Assembly: GCA_018398805.1 (NCBI GenBank)
Contig: JAGFBZ010002264.1
Span: 1 to 64,000 of the forward strand
Reading direction: 5' to 3'
From: Hirundichthys speculiger
Lineage: Eukaryota > Chordata > Actinopteri > Beloniformes > Exocoetidae
DNA: 64,000 bases
Made by a program: the position numbers and the translations under genes. Below, piece after piece: positions 1 through 10,596 of this stretch; position 1 is the first letter of the stretch; the number at the start of each line of letters is the position of its first letter. The notes under the pieces were generated by a model. The model saw only the letters and a program-made list of their open reading frames with translations. It did no database searches and was not told the origin of the DNA.

Positions 1-495
1 TTCGTTCGGAGGATTCGTCACAAATAACCACCAAACTATCTTCTTCTGAAACTTTAACGAAGTTCCACACCGCCATGTTTGTTGTGATCAGCACAATCTC
101 TGCATTCAAGGTGTAACGTAAATTCCCACGTTCCCTCGTTTGCTAGTCGTTCTTTCAGCCTTTTCTGTTTTTTTCTTTTTTATGTGTAACATGAGGGGAA
201 ATACTGCGAATATCAATTCAAGTCAGCAACTACCAAAATTATAACCGACTTAAGTTGTTTTCTGGTATGAGGGGGTATTCTTGATTTTCTTGATTGAGTA
301 AATCGTTTTTCTGATTATGCCGAACTTTACTTGAACATAACATTCACTGCCGGTCATTTAAGGCTCAGAGGGAGCGAGGCACTGCTGTGTTGACAAAAAT
401 ATATATGTTATCGGGGCTATTTGTCGTGATATCGGACTTATCGGAATGACGTCATAATTTCCCGTTATCGGCCCGATAGTTAACGTGCACCCCTA
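1..495. mobile_element. hAT transposon, partial, in the last grin2c intron
   Basis: The sequence is the reverse complement of the element at 44273-45303: the shared stretch includes the block around the TGTTGTGATCAGC motif, the ATCGG-rich terminal zone and the end GTGCACCCCTA. The left end lies outside the window, so the target duplication (expected to match 496-503, GTAATCTT) cannot be checked. No transposase coding is visible; it is a non-autonomous copy. Confidence 0.8.
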
Positions 496-503
496 GTAAT
501 CTT

Positions 504-523
504 ACGTTTCCGTCCCTCTACAG
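504..523 (+). promoter_or_regulatory. grin2c: Splice acceptor of the last grin2c exon
   Basis: A pyrimidine-rich tract ends in CTCTACAG, and the reading frame that starts at 524 is conserved GluN2 sequence. A possible branch point (AGTTAAC, branch A at 483) lies 40 nt upstream, inside the neighbouring transposon. Confidence 0.85.
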
Positions 524-2145
524 GGCATCTACAGCTGCTTCAACGGAGTAGAGCAAACCGACCACAACGGGAGCTTGCAGAGTCCAGACGTCACCACCAA
601 CTACACACAAGCCAATATGCTTAAGATGCTGAAGACCGCCAAGGACATGGTGTCCTCCGCCAGAGTGGAGAACTCTCTCGACAGTGCCACCAAAACCATA
701 GAGAACTGGAGCAGGAGGGGGGCCGAGAACGTGCGGGCCGGTCTGCCACCCAGAATTACAACCGTGGACATGGCCCACGGCCGTCTGCCCTACATCTCCA
801 GCATCACAGACAACCACTCGCCGTACCCCCAGAGGGCCATTACGCCGACGTTTCCGGTTCATTATGGGGACACTTCCACCCAACCCCTCCTGGAGAAGCC
901 CAAGTTGGTAACCAGACCCACACCGCTCCGGTACACCCTCCCCACCCGCAGCACTCAGCACTTATTAGAGAGAACGCTGCCCATCTCCAGCCTCAGCAGT
1001 CCACACATTGCCATCAGGGATCCAGCTCCTGCTGGAACTCCAAATCCCCACCAGAGCGGCAGGATGTACCTGGAGAGCCAGGGGCGGCACCCCACGTCCC
1101 CTTTCATTCCTTACAGGGAGTTTCAGGTGCCTGAGATCTACGTGGAGCACAAGGGGCCTCTGAGGAGAAAGCTCAGCTACCCCCCCGACTGCGTGAGCCG
1201 CAGGAGGAAGTCCTTCAGCTATGTGTTTGACGCCGCAGACGCCAGAGTGAGAGGAGACTACGACGAACCTCGATCTTGCTTTGCCGAGTTGAGGGCGAAC
1301 CACCTCCTGAACAACCACGGCCCGGATTCAGCTGCCATGGCCTGCGCTGCGGGTCACTACCCGGTTGGCAGCCCCAGCTGCAACTCCTGTATGAGGTCCT
1401 ACCTGGAGCCCGAAATGGATGACATACCACTCTTGGGAAAGGACAAACTAAACCGGCGCGCCTCGTTCCTCAAAGCCACATGGGGCAATGACAGAGTCCA
1501 CCAGATAGACGAAACAAAGCCTTCGACATCCACTTCCCCCAACACCCGGGCAGACATGCCTGACCTGTTTCCACGGGTGGTCGGGCCTAAAGTGAGGCCT
1601 CACAAGCTATACGGCAGTCTGGGGCACAACCTGTCCTGCTACCCCATGGCTGCTGAGCCGGCCTACCTGGACCCAGCTCACATGGGTTCGTACCCCTACA
1701 AGCAAAAGCTCAAGTACTCCGACTCTACCCGACTGCCGTCTTCAGGGAAGCTATCCTCCAGAACGCCGCTGCTCTGCGCCGCTCCTCCTCCACAGTGGTG
1801 CACAGACATTACTCCACCTACCTGAACTCATACACAGACTTGCCAGTGTACGTGGGGCCGCTGGCGCAGGGACCGGCCCGGTTCTACGGCGGCTCAAAGG
1901 ACATGTGCCACTTGTTTCCCTGCGCCGGCCACTGCCCGGACAACGCGGCGATGCTGCCCCGCGTGAGCGACAGGCCGGTGGCGTACCACAACAACATGTT
2001 CGGGGCCTACGATGGCCCAGGAAAAAGGGAGGACCTGGGTTCGGGGAGCAGGGAGCGGCGGCAGGTGTTGGTAGCGCGCAGACTCAACAGTCCCTATGTG
2101 CCAAAGCCCTGGGGCAGGGTATCCAGCCTGGAGTCTGAGGTCTGA
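524..2145 (+). CDS. grin2c: GluN2C NMDA receptor subunit, last coding exon (cytoplasmic C-terminal tail), with a frameshift
   Basis: This exon encodes the intracellular tail of a GluN2 subunit of the glutamate-gated NMDA receptor, starting just after the fourth membrane segment. The exon follows a pyrimidine-rich tract and AG at 522-523 and opens with GIYSCFNGVEQ. The block SPDVTTNYTQANMLKMLKTA, then a SLDSATKTIENW block and a DDIPLLGKDKLNRR block, are the GluN2C-type landmarks; the protein ends in SSLESEV, the PDZ-binding tail of GluN2C/D that docks on PSD-95-type scaffolds. Serines in RRRKSFS and NRRASF contexts could be basophilic kinase sites (inference). The frame is open from 524 to about 1740, then shifts: one base appears to be missing at 1739-1741. 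The upstream frame would stop at 1823-1825, while the conserved tail continues in the other frame to the TGA at 2143-2145. Earlier exons lie outside the window. GluN2C rather than GluN2D is favoured by the motif set; the fish paralogue (a or b) cannot be told. Confidence 0.93.
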
Positions 2146-2830
2146 ACCACCATCTGTACCGGTCCTCCATTAAGATCCACTGACTGACTGAGCTCCTCTG
2201 AGGAGGGGAATACCTGGAGGTTTCTACCTTCAGACTCTGGTCCAAGCAAAAATTAAAATTCTACACCAACAGTGTATTTGAGAGTGCTTCACTCTCAATT
2301 ATCAGTGCAATAATATTTTGTGCAGGAAAACGTAGAGGAGAAGACACTTTTAAGAAGAAGTAAATTACTGCTGGAACTTTGTAAGTCTAAAATCAATACT
2401 ACAAAAAGAAGTGAAAATATTAAAAAAGTATTTAATACGTAAAAATTTAACTTGTTGATTGTTAAAGGATTTTTAAATGCTGTGTTGCTATGTGAAAGAT
2501 TTCTGGGAGACAATATACTGTAGCCTCTCAATTCAAATCACAACTTCAGACATTTATCTAATTTATTTTTTCCCCCACCAAATCTCCAACTACCCACCAT
2601 ATCAAGTGACCAATTAATTAATAGATGATTTTGTGATCCAAGCACTGATATGTCTTCCGTAAATTTTCTAAGTCAATGGCCTCGGGTGCACCATTGTTCT
2701 GAGACTTTCTGGTCATTAAAAGTAATGTCAATGCACTTTTAGAAAAAAGAAAAAGGGAAAAGCATCAAAGTATCATGTGTATTTCCATTGTTACATCACC
2801 CTTTAATAAAGAACAAGGCCATCTCAAGGG
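2146..2830 (+). other. grin2c: grin2c 3' UTR with candidate polyadenylation signal
   Basis: AT-rich non-coding sequence follows the TGA stop. An AATAAA hexamer lies at 2805-2810 and an ATTAAA-like hexamer near 2253. The end of the UTR is estimated from the AATAAA and is not proven. Confidence 0.55.
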
Positions 2831-3288
2831 CCTTATGGAATGATCTTCAGTCTTCTTAGTCGGTATGCTCAAACACACAGTGATTGAATTAATATTACTC
2901 TTCACTTGTGCTCTATTACACTCAGACAGCCAATTATTTCAGCGCGTTGGCTCACGCAGAATGGATGATGATGAGAATACAGTTATATACGCATACGTGA
3001 CACAGACTGCTCTCGCTTATCTTGTGCATTACATGTTTGAATAATATACCTCCAACCGGGCTGCACAATATCTATACAAAATTTATTGTCATTGTGATAT
3101 CAATATGTGCACTATCATGATCACAAAAGACTGGTTAGAGCTGCAATGAATGGCAGTGGATTATATTTCCAAGTGTCATCCGTTCACGCTCTGAATCTCA
3201 ATCAAATATTTGGCCAAGCAGATGAGCCCTCACTGCTCCATATACCTGACCCATATTCAGATGCTAGTGACTGAACTGCTAAATCATG
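2831..3288. other. Intergenic sequence, nothing recognised
   Basis: AT-rich sequence downstream of grin2c. I see no coding potential or repeat family here. Confidence 0.5.
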
Positions 3289-3660
3289 TACAGTCATGGC
3301 CAAAAGTTTTGAGAATGACACAAATATTACATTTCCCAACGTCTGCTACTTCAGAGTTTTTATATGTTTTTGTTTTTTATCAGTTTCAAAAGCTTTTATT
3401 GAGAATCGCACATAATTCATGCAATAAGTCAATATTTGCAGTGCTGACCCTTCTTTTTTAAGACCTCTGCAATTCTCCCTGGCATGCTGTTAATCAACTT
3501 CTGGACTAGGGTTGCAGATTTTGGATTTTTTTAATGACCGTTAACTGACGCCCTTTAACAATTAATAACCGTTTACTGATAAGTCCGGTAGGGTTGGCTG
3601 CCGCGATGTTGCACGCGTTATCGTGGACGCATGCAGACACTTCCCCGTGTATACTCTCGC

Positions 3661-4350
3661 TAGGCTTGGGCGGTATTACGGTAATACCGTATACTTCCGA
3701 TATTCAAAAATAGCAGCGGTATCAGTTTCAATACCGTCTTAAAAATGCAATGAATGATTTCTGTGGTTTAAAGTTTAGTTTCTCTCCTGTATCGCTGTGT
3801 GTTCTGCTTTATTTTACCGTTTATTCATGTTCGCTCGCAGCTGACTCGCTCGCCCGTTTGACTCGTCCTGTTAAGGTACTGACTATGAAAACAAAACAAC
3901 ACTTCCTGAGCCTGCTGCTTCAAAATAAAAGCTTCTAATGAAACTAATAATGTTGGACTTTTATGTTGAAGAATTTATAGGAAGTAAAACGTCCCGCATC
4001 AGACACTTTACTGTAAAGCGCGTTTCAGCGCTGCAGGAGACAGGCTGCAGGCAGCTGCAGCAGAGAAGGAACAGTTAAAACTACAGTGAAAAGCAAGAAA
4101 TACACAAATAAATAACAACTGTAGTTGAGCCAACTTTATATTGAAGCATTGAACTGCTGTTTCGAGGTAAACTCGCCTTTTTTTTCAGGCGTAAAGTCCC
4201 GTGGCGGGGCACATAATGGGGACGGCTGTTTTGACAGGCGGCGTCCGCCGGTGGTGTTTGTTCGCCTTAATAGCCGCGGTAATACGGTATACCCCGGTAA
4301 AATGTGAGAGAAGTTTGACGGTATCAAAATTTGGATACCGCCCAAGCCTA
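3661..4350. mobile_element. hAT-type MITE nested in the second-level hAT
   Basis: The ends TAGGCTTGGGCGGTA and its complement TACCGCCCAAGCCTA are perfect inverted repeats. They are flanked by ACTCTCGC (3653-3660) and ACTCTCGT (4351-4358), an 8-bp duplication with one mismatch. Internal sequence repeats GGTATTACGG/ATACCG near both ends. There is no transposase. This is the third and youngest insertion level at this locus. Confidence 0.87.
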
Positions 4351-4469
4351 ACTCTCGTGGCAATGTGTTCCGTCAGCTTGTCGCAGAGATGCCGCCGTCA
4401 CTTTTGATTTATACTAGCGCAGTCTCGCTATGTTATTCCACGCCACAACGCAAGAGCGACAATCATGAA

Positions 4470-4715
4470 CTAGCTAAACTTACTAAACTTATCTCTTGTG
4501 TTTTTCCACTTCCTCACCGTCTCGGCCGTATCCAGACCCACATTCATCGCTATCTCCCTCCATGAATTACTAGAATATGTTTTGTCTTTGTAGTGTGGAG
4601 AAGCAGAATCGTACAGATGTGGGTACTTCCTCATTTTTTCGATGACGCGCTCTTTTCTACGTGGATGTAGAGTTGACCAATCAGAGGCCTGTTGCACCTG
4701 TCGACACGCCCCCAT
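4470..4715 (-). CDS. MADF (Myb/SANT-like) DNA-binding domain exon inside a hAT element
   Basis: An 81-codon frame reads ERVIEKMRKYPHLYDSAS, then WREIA and VRKWKNTRDKF. These match the MADF family: L/IY or LW near the N-terminus, a central W-x-E-I helix, and a final W-K-N-x-R-D helix. MADF proteins bind DNA and are known in Harbinger-type transposons and in host genes derived from them. On the minus strand a canonical GTAAGT donor (complement of 4478-4483) follows DKF, so this is probably the first exon of a spliced element gene whose later exons were lost. The start at 4715 is the first Met; the domain begins about residue 24. Function in the element is inferred. Confidence 0.65.
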   Translation of the reverse strand: MGACRQVQQASDWSTLHPRRKERVIEKMRKYPHLYDSASPHYKDKTYSSNSWREIAMNVGLDTAETVRKWKNTRDKFSKFS

Positions 4716-4849
4716 GAGTTGATTAAATTACTTAGCTTAAAAACAAAATTGACCGTTAGTATTAATCGGTTAGAGTTACTGTTATCGGTTAACGGTTAAA
4801 CGGTTAACAATGTGCATCCCTATTCTGGACCAAATCCTGACTGATTCCA

Positions 4850-5400
4850 GTCCATTCTTGCATAATCAATGCTTGGAGTCTGTCAGAATTTGTGGGTTTT
4901 TGATTGTCCACCTGCCTCTTGAGGATTGACCACGAGTTCTCAATGGGATTAAGATCCACGAAGTTTCCTGGCCAAGGGCCCAAAATCTTAATGTTTTGTT
5001 CCCCGAGCCATTTCGTTATGACTTTTTTCCATCATGCTGGAAAAGGCATTCTTCACCACCAAACTGCCCTTGGATGGTTGGGAGAAGTCGCTCTCGGAGG
5101 ACGTTCTTGTACCGTTCTTTATTCATGGCTGTGCTTTCAGGCAAGATTGTGAGAGATCCCACTCCCTTGACCGAAAAGCAACCCCACACATGACTGGTCT
5201 CTGGATGCTTCACTGTTGGCATGAGACAGGTCTGATGGTAGCACTCACCTCATCTTCTCCCAACAAGCCTTCTTCTAGACGCCCCAAACAATCAGAAAGG
5301 GGATTCATCAGAGAAAATGACTTTACCCCAGTCCTCAGCAGTCCAGTCCAGTCCCACTTCTCCCAACCATCCAAGGGCAGTTTGGTGGTGAAGAATGCCT
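4850..5400 (-). pseudogene. Tc1 transposase remnant, central and C-terminal part
   Basis: The longest open piece (5222 to 5016, minus) reads a transposase core with PTVKH, WGCFSVKG and LLPTIQGQFGG. Upstream on the same strand VIFSDES is readable, but the frame is broken by stops. A Tc1 transposase normally has about 340 residues; only part of the DDE domain remains, and the N-terminal paired-like HTH is missing because the element is a snap-back derivative. Confidence 0.85.
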
Positions 5401-5881
5401 TTTCCAGCATGATGGAGCACCTCGCCATAAAGCAAAAGTCATAACGAAATGGCTCGGGGAACAAAACATTAAGATTTTGGGCCCTCGGCCAGGAAACTCC
5501 CCGGATCTTAATCCTATTGAGAACTTGTGGTCAATCCTCAAGAGGCAGGTGGACAATCAAAAACCCCAAATTATGACAAACCCCAAGCATTGGTTATGCC
5601 AGAATGGACTGGCATCAGTCAGGATTTGGTCCAGAAGTTGATCTAAAGCATTCCAAGGAGAACTGCAGAGGTCTTGAAAAAGAAGGGTCAGCAGTGCAAA
5701 TATTGACTTATTATGAATTATGTGTAATTCTCAATAAAAGCTTTTGAAACTGATGAAATGCTTCTAATTTTATTTCATTATAACATAAAAACACCTGACA
5801 AAAACAAATAAAAACTCTGAAGTAGCAGACTGTGAAAATGTACTATTTGTGTCATTCTCAGAACTTTTGGCCATGATTGTA

Positions 5882-7714
5882 GAGCGTTGAAAGCATCATG
5901 GTGGCGGAGAAAGAGGAACACCACAATGGCAGCCTCCGTGAGCCTTTGCAGTTAGGTGTGGTTTGATCCCGGGCATGTTGTAGCTTCCCAGTCAACCACT
6001 GAATATTTGAGCGCCTATTCGATGCCACCGAGGTTAGTTTACTCTCCGTCAGAGTAGGTAACCGCTTACTGGTTATAAGTGAGCCCTGATTAACTTCAAT
6101 GAAAGACAGCTTTGAGGATCCATGTGCAAGCATTAACCTCAAAAGCTCAGAAAATCCTTACGCATTTTCAGCCATGTAACGTTTCAAGGACCCACTCTTC
6201 TCAGTTCTTAAAGCCAAAACATCATCCGAAAGGCCACATCTTTGATTTTCATGCCTGTTTTCTCTCAGCCAACTGAATCAGTCCTGAGCGAAACCGGGAC
6301 CAGGTGGGAGGAAGGAACTGCAGATTACAGATCAGGTGACATCTGGGTAAAAAGCCCAACGAGCTCTCATTTCCTCCTCCAGCTGCGCTGGGCTTGTTTT
6401 GATGCAATTCAAAGTTTTACCGGGAATTAATAACAGCAAAACCGGGCACACCAAACCGCCGGGGCAGATGACACAAAAGATGTGGCAGATGTGCTCAAAC
6501 ACCCTGAGGCTTGACTCACATGTCATGCCCTACTTTAACATGTTTTTGGCAGCTATTTTTTTTTGGACACAGTTTCAAAGACTTTAGGTTTATAAGTCTG
6601 TCCACCCCCCCGCCCCATATAGAGATGTTTGGCTGCCCACCAGATAAAAATCACAGCAACTGGTGTTGAAGTAAATGTCTACCTCTCTGACTGCCCGCCA
6701 TGAAACACTGCTGTTATGAAGTCACCCTTGTCACCTTAATTTAAGGCTTGGCTACACCCTGTTTTTCTTAAGACTCGGGAAGATTAAGTCCGCTGTCAGA
6801 GGATCCGCCGACAGATTCCATCAGCGCTGGATGGCCATGATTACCTACGCCAAAAAAACTGATATAAGGCTTTCAAAAGAACACGTCTAGTCAAGATGTT
6901 CTCTCAATTGTACCTCATCACCTGTCAAAAATTAAAAAAAACACACATCACTGTTTATATTCACTGTACAGACCCGCTGCCTGAGAGTACAAGAGTCCCT
7001 GTGCAAACTAGCAAGTAATAGAAATAACTGCTGCTTAGCCGACACAAGTACATTCACAGTCAATTAATGGCAAATGGCATCAATTACACAGACAGCAACA
7101 CCAACGCTTGAGCTGGCAGCCGACAAACACCTAATAAACACAAGCAGAACTTTAGAACCAAGACATAAATCAGCAAAAACAGCTGTTACCACAAGCAGTA
7201 AACACTTTTTGAAGATTGCAAGCTGTACAGTCAATAATTCACACGGACACGCTTGAATTTAGAGCAAAATTAAAGCAACGATCAGCAGCCTGAGAGCACA
7301 GTGACAAGTGCGCACTGATCCACCGACGCGGGAAGATTTGTTCGTAAATTCATCATCGCCGCGCAAACAAAAGAGCGGCGTCACAGAGGAAAACAGCAAA
7401 GTTCTTTCTGCTGCTTTTAAAAGCACAGAAACTGTTAGTCCCGATCCCTTAACGTATTAACTGCATTCAGAGTGATTTATTTTTTCTTTTCAGTGCACGG
7501 CATTGTGGGAATGAGAGTCTTTTGTCATATCGAAGTAAACTGTGACACTGAGACACAACTGTAAACTCGCAGTGAGCGTGAAGCTGAGGACGCCTACCTG
7601 GCTGAAGCACGTCACCGATGACCAGGATGCAACTTGACAGTTTTGAAAAAGGACGGTCGCACCTCTGAGCTGCAAAGACGAGAAATACACCAACAGTGAA
7701 TAACAGCCACGCGT
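5882..7714. other. Intergenic sequence, no gene seen
   Basis: Only short unsupported frames occur. I recognise no repeat family or conserved exon here. Confidence 0.45.
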
Positions 7715-7814
7715 TAAGGTCCTCGAGGGCCGCTTGTCCAGGTCTACACAAGTATGTTAGCGACCCCCAATTCACCTGACTCAGGTGCACTGAAGCAGAG
7801 AAACGTCGAAGACA

Positions 7815-8066
7815 CACCTGTCAAACTCCAGTCCTCGAGGGCCACTGTCCGGCATGTCGTGGATACTTTCCTGCTTCAGCACACCTGATTCAAATGACTC
7901 GATTGCCACTACCTTGTCATCCAGGTCTGTACACGTCTGTTAATGACCCACTCACCTGACTCAGGGTTAGGGTTAGGGTGACACCTGACTCAGGTGCACT
8001 GAAGCAGGGAAACGTCGAAGACATGCGGGGCATCGAGCGTCGAGGACTGGAGCTGGACGACACTGT
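7815..8066. mobile_element. hAT/Charlie-like MITE with CCTCGAGG termini
   Basis: Left end CACCTGTCAAACTCCAGTCC and right end TCGAGGACTGGAGCTGG are inverted repeats. Inside them a second inverted pair reads CTTCCTGCTTCAGCACACC and TGCACTGAAGCAGGGAAAC. A partial copy of the right arm lies just upstream at 7718-7814 (CTCGAGGGCC to CGAAGACA). This termini type is common in teleosts; no clean target duplication was found. Confidence 0.55.
7963..7978 (+). repeat. Short interstitial telomere-like tract (TTAGGG)
   Basis: AGGGTTAGGGTTAGGG, 2.7 copies, lies between two copies of CACCTGACTCAGG (7953 and 7982) inside the MITE. Too short to be a former chromosome end. Confidence 0.7.
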
Positions 8067-9055
8067 GTTCAGGAATGACAATGCCATGTCATTGATGTTC
8101 AGGTCAACAAAACACCACTGGGAAAATCAGACAACTAAGAAGAGGATAAAACCAACAAGTTACACAGCAGATGGTTTGATTCAAAACATCTGCATCTAAG
8201 AAAAAAACGACAACATAAAAGTCTCAGGAAGCAATGGGCTGGTCATCCTACCTCAATTCAGCTTTAAATGCTATCCATGCCCTATTTAATATAATAAACC
8301 AACAGAGTATGCATGACTAAAATAAATAAATAAATAAAAATGACTTTTGTACCACTTCTGTGGTACAAAAGTCACAGACATTGGTATGTCACAGTGGTAT
8401 GTCACAGACATTTCATTAAGACCCTTTAAGGGGAAAAAAACAGTCAAAATTTCTTATTTAAGGGGAATGTAGCTGTACACGAAGTTGAACTACAACAGCT
8501 ATCAACCTTATGGCACGTTTGAACGCAGACTCTAATTTATTCTTATTTAAATAAATGGCATGTTTGTTAAAACATCCAGTTCAAACTTGAGTAATTAAAA
8601 TTTTAAGGGACAAGTACAACTGGAGCTACTTCGACGTCTTCGGTACTTAAAAAGAAAAAAACAAAACATTTTCGTTCACGAGCTCCACAAAACCTCCGGA
8701 GTTTAATCGTCTCTCTGATTAAAATATTTAACGGCCACAAACATGGCGGCGCAACATGGCGGCGCTACGCACTAATTAACACGACCGGACGGTTATTTTC
8801 TCAAATAACCCGAAAGACACGTCCAATATAACTTCACAACGTACCTGCGTCCAAAAATTAAAATAAAAGTTAACTTCCATGTATAGTGAAGGAGCCCTTT
8901 TCTCTTTTTTTTTCTGTAAATCCTCAACTAAAAAAACTGTATTCAGTTTAGGCCTCTGGGTCTATTACCTGCAAAAATAACAGCTCCCCCTAGTGGACGG
9001 CGACTTTTTGTTAATGAACCTTAAAAAATCTGTTTTTTGCTTGTTGACATGACCT
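8067..9055. other. Intergenic sequence with a small CpG-containing patch
   Basis: Mostly AT-rich. At 8743-8766 the motif CATGGCGGCGCAACATGGCGGC holds two copies of a YY1-like core (AACATGGCGGC), followed by CpG-containing sequence to about 8870. No exon is proven. Confidence 0.4.
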
Positions 9056-9140
9056 TTGTATTTATTTATTTATTTTTTATGGTTTATTTGACATGGACAG
9101 TGCACATTAATAAACATAGAATGTAAATGTGCCAGAATTA
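9056..9140. repeat. Fragment of a dispersed teleost repeat next to the LINE tail
   Basis: The stretch with TTTATGGTTTATTTGACATG, GACAGTGCACATTAATAAAC and GTGCCAGAATTA resembles a repeat common in fish genomes. It ends exactly where the LINE tail begins. Identification is from memory of the motif. Confidence 0.4.
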
Positions 9141-9374
9141 TCCAATCCAATCCAATCCAACTTTATTTGTTAAGCACTTTAAAACAACCACAGTTGACCA
9201 AAGTACTGTACAAAAGAATAAATAAAAGACATAATAAATAAAAGACAAAATGGCTCAAATATTCTAAATAAAATAAATTAAATAAATTAAAAACATAAAA
9301 ACATGAGTAAAAGCAAAAGCCATACAATCAAAGCAATAAAAATAAGATAAAATAAAATAAAATCCAATGTCTAG

Positions 9375-10596
9375 CTAAGTGTTAAAAGCCAAGGAGAAGA
9401 GGTAGGTTTTGACAAGCGATTTAAAAACAGACAGAGAAGAGGCCTGTCTGATTTGCTGAGGCAGATCATTCCACAATTTAGGAGCCACAACGGCAAAGGC
9501 ACGGTCCCCTCTGAGCTTCCGTTTTGTTTTGGGCACACTCAGGAGCAGCTGATCAGCTGACCTGAGAGAGCGAGTAGGTATGTAAGGGTGTAGAAGCTCA
9601 GAGAGGTAGGGCGGGGCAAGAGCATTTAGGGATTTAAAAGCAAATAAAAGAATTTTAAAATGAATCCTAAAATGTATGGGCAGCCAGTGGAGTGAGGCTA
9701 AAATGGGGGTAATGTGCTCATGTTTGCGGGTGCCGGTCAAAAGACGTGCAGCAGCGTTTTGGACCATCTGGAGACGGGAGATGGAGGAAGCACTAACCCC
9801 CACATAAAGTGAATTACAGTAATCCAGCCGAGTGGTAACAAAGGCGTGGATTACTATTTCAAACTGTTGCCTTGAGAGAATTGGCTTTATTTTGGCCAGC
9901 TGCCTCAAATGATAAAAGCTTGATTTAACAACTGCCCTGATCTGGCTGTCAAGCTTGAGATCTGAATCCACTTTTACCCCTAGGTTAGTGATGGTTGGTT
10001 TGATATGCTGGGCCAAAGAACCCAGATCTGGAAGGGGTGTTCCAGCGGTGCCACCAAAAACCATCACTTCAGTTTTCTTTTCGTTAAAATTTAAAAAGTT
10101 CAGAGCCATCCAGGCCTTAATGTCATCAAGACACTTAACTAAAGCAGTGATTGAGTATGCATTCTTCTTTTTAAGCGGAACATAAATTTGACTGTCATCC
10201 GCATAACAGTGGTAATGAATCCCATGCTTCCTAAGTATAGAGCCAAGCGGGAGCAGATAGAGAGAGAAGAGAAGAGGGCCTAAAACTGAGCCCTGTGGGA
10301 CCCCCACACAAGAGAGGAGCAGAGGAGGACACAGAGTCGCCAAGGCTGACACAGAAAGTTCGATCTGCCAAGTACGACCTGAACCACTCCAGTGCTATGC
10401 CCCTGATGCCCACCCACTGCTCCAAGCGAGAGATCAGGATTTCATGGTCCACTGTGTCAAATGCAGCAGTTAAGTCTAAAAGCACAAGAATAACACAGTC
10501 ACCAGAGTCTGTAGCTAAAAAGATATCATTAAAAACTCTTAAAAGAGCTGATTCTGTGCTGTGCAGAGTTTTAAAAACCGGATTGGAAAACCTCAA
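9375..10596 (-). pseudogene. LINE ORF2, reverse transcriptase palm and C-terminal region
   Basis: Two overlapping pieces in different frames. The first (10596 to about 10300) reads KTLHSTESALLRVFNDI and LLDLTAAFDTVDHEIL, the palm motif with the first catalytic Asp. The second (10352-9375) reads [19 protein letters not shown], the catalytic [26 protein letters not shown] and the C-terminal [21 protein letters not shown] and [10 protein letters not shown] blocks. The catalytic YADD is intact; the frameshift lies in the G run just before GVPQGS. Confidence 0.9.

Larger units (their letters stand above)
3507..4822. mobile_element. hAT-type transposon nested in the Tc1 element
   Basis: Terminal repeats TAGGGTTGCAG and GTGCATCCCTA are flanked by an exact 8-bp duplication, TTCTGGAC (3499-3506 and 4823-4830). 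The insertion splits the left arm of the Tc1; the uninterrupted counterpart is in the right arm near 5625-5640. It carries a MADF-domain exon on the minus strand and is itself split by another hAT at 3661-4350. Confidence 0.85.
3291..5879 (-). mobile_element. Tc1/mariner element, snap-back (inverted-duplicated) derivative, host of two nested hATs
   Basis: Both ends carry the same long inverted repeat (CAGTCATGGCCAAAAGTTTT and its complement ending CCATGATTG), flanked by TA at 3289-3290 and 5880-5881, the Tc1/mariner target. The minus strand reads Tc1 transposase: VIFSDES (second catalytic acid region), PTVKH, WGCFS, LPTIQGQFGG and QHDG. The 3' half of the transposase is present twice in opposite orientations: complement of 4831-5087 and plus strand 5357-5640, where NSPDLNPIENLW (third catalytic region) is read. 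The inverted arms are therefore about 0.5 kb long rather than about 0.2 kb. In-frame stops occur (for example after DESPF), so it is dead. It is interrupted by a hAT at 3507-4822. Confidence 0.88.

Noticed and set aside
518..1430. Minus-strand frames overlapping grin2c
   Set aside because: Antisense shadows of the GC-rich grin2c exon.
5034..5444. 136-codon plus-strand frame
   Set aside because: It is the antisense shadow of the Tc1 transposase remnant plus the inverted arm.
7963..7978. Ancient chromosome-fusion telomere
   Set aside because: Only 2.7 hexamers, located inside a MITE. Too short to support a fusion.
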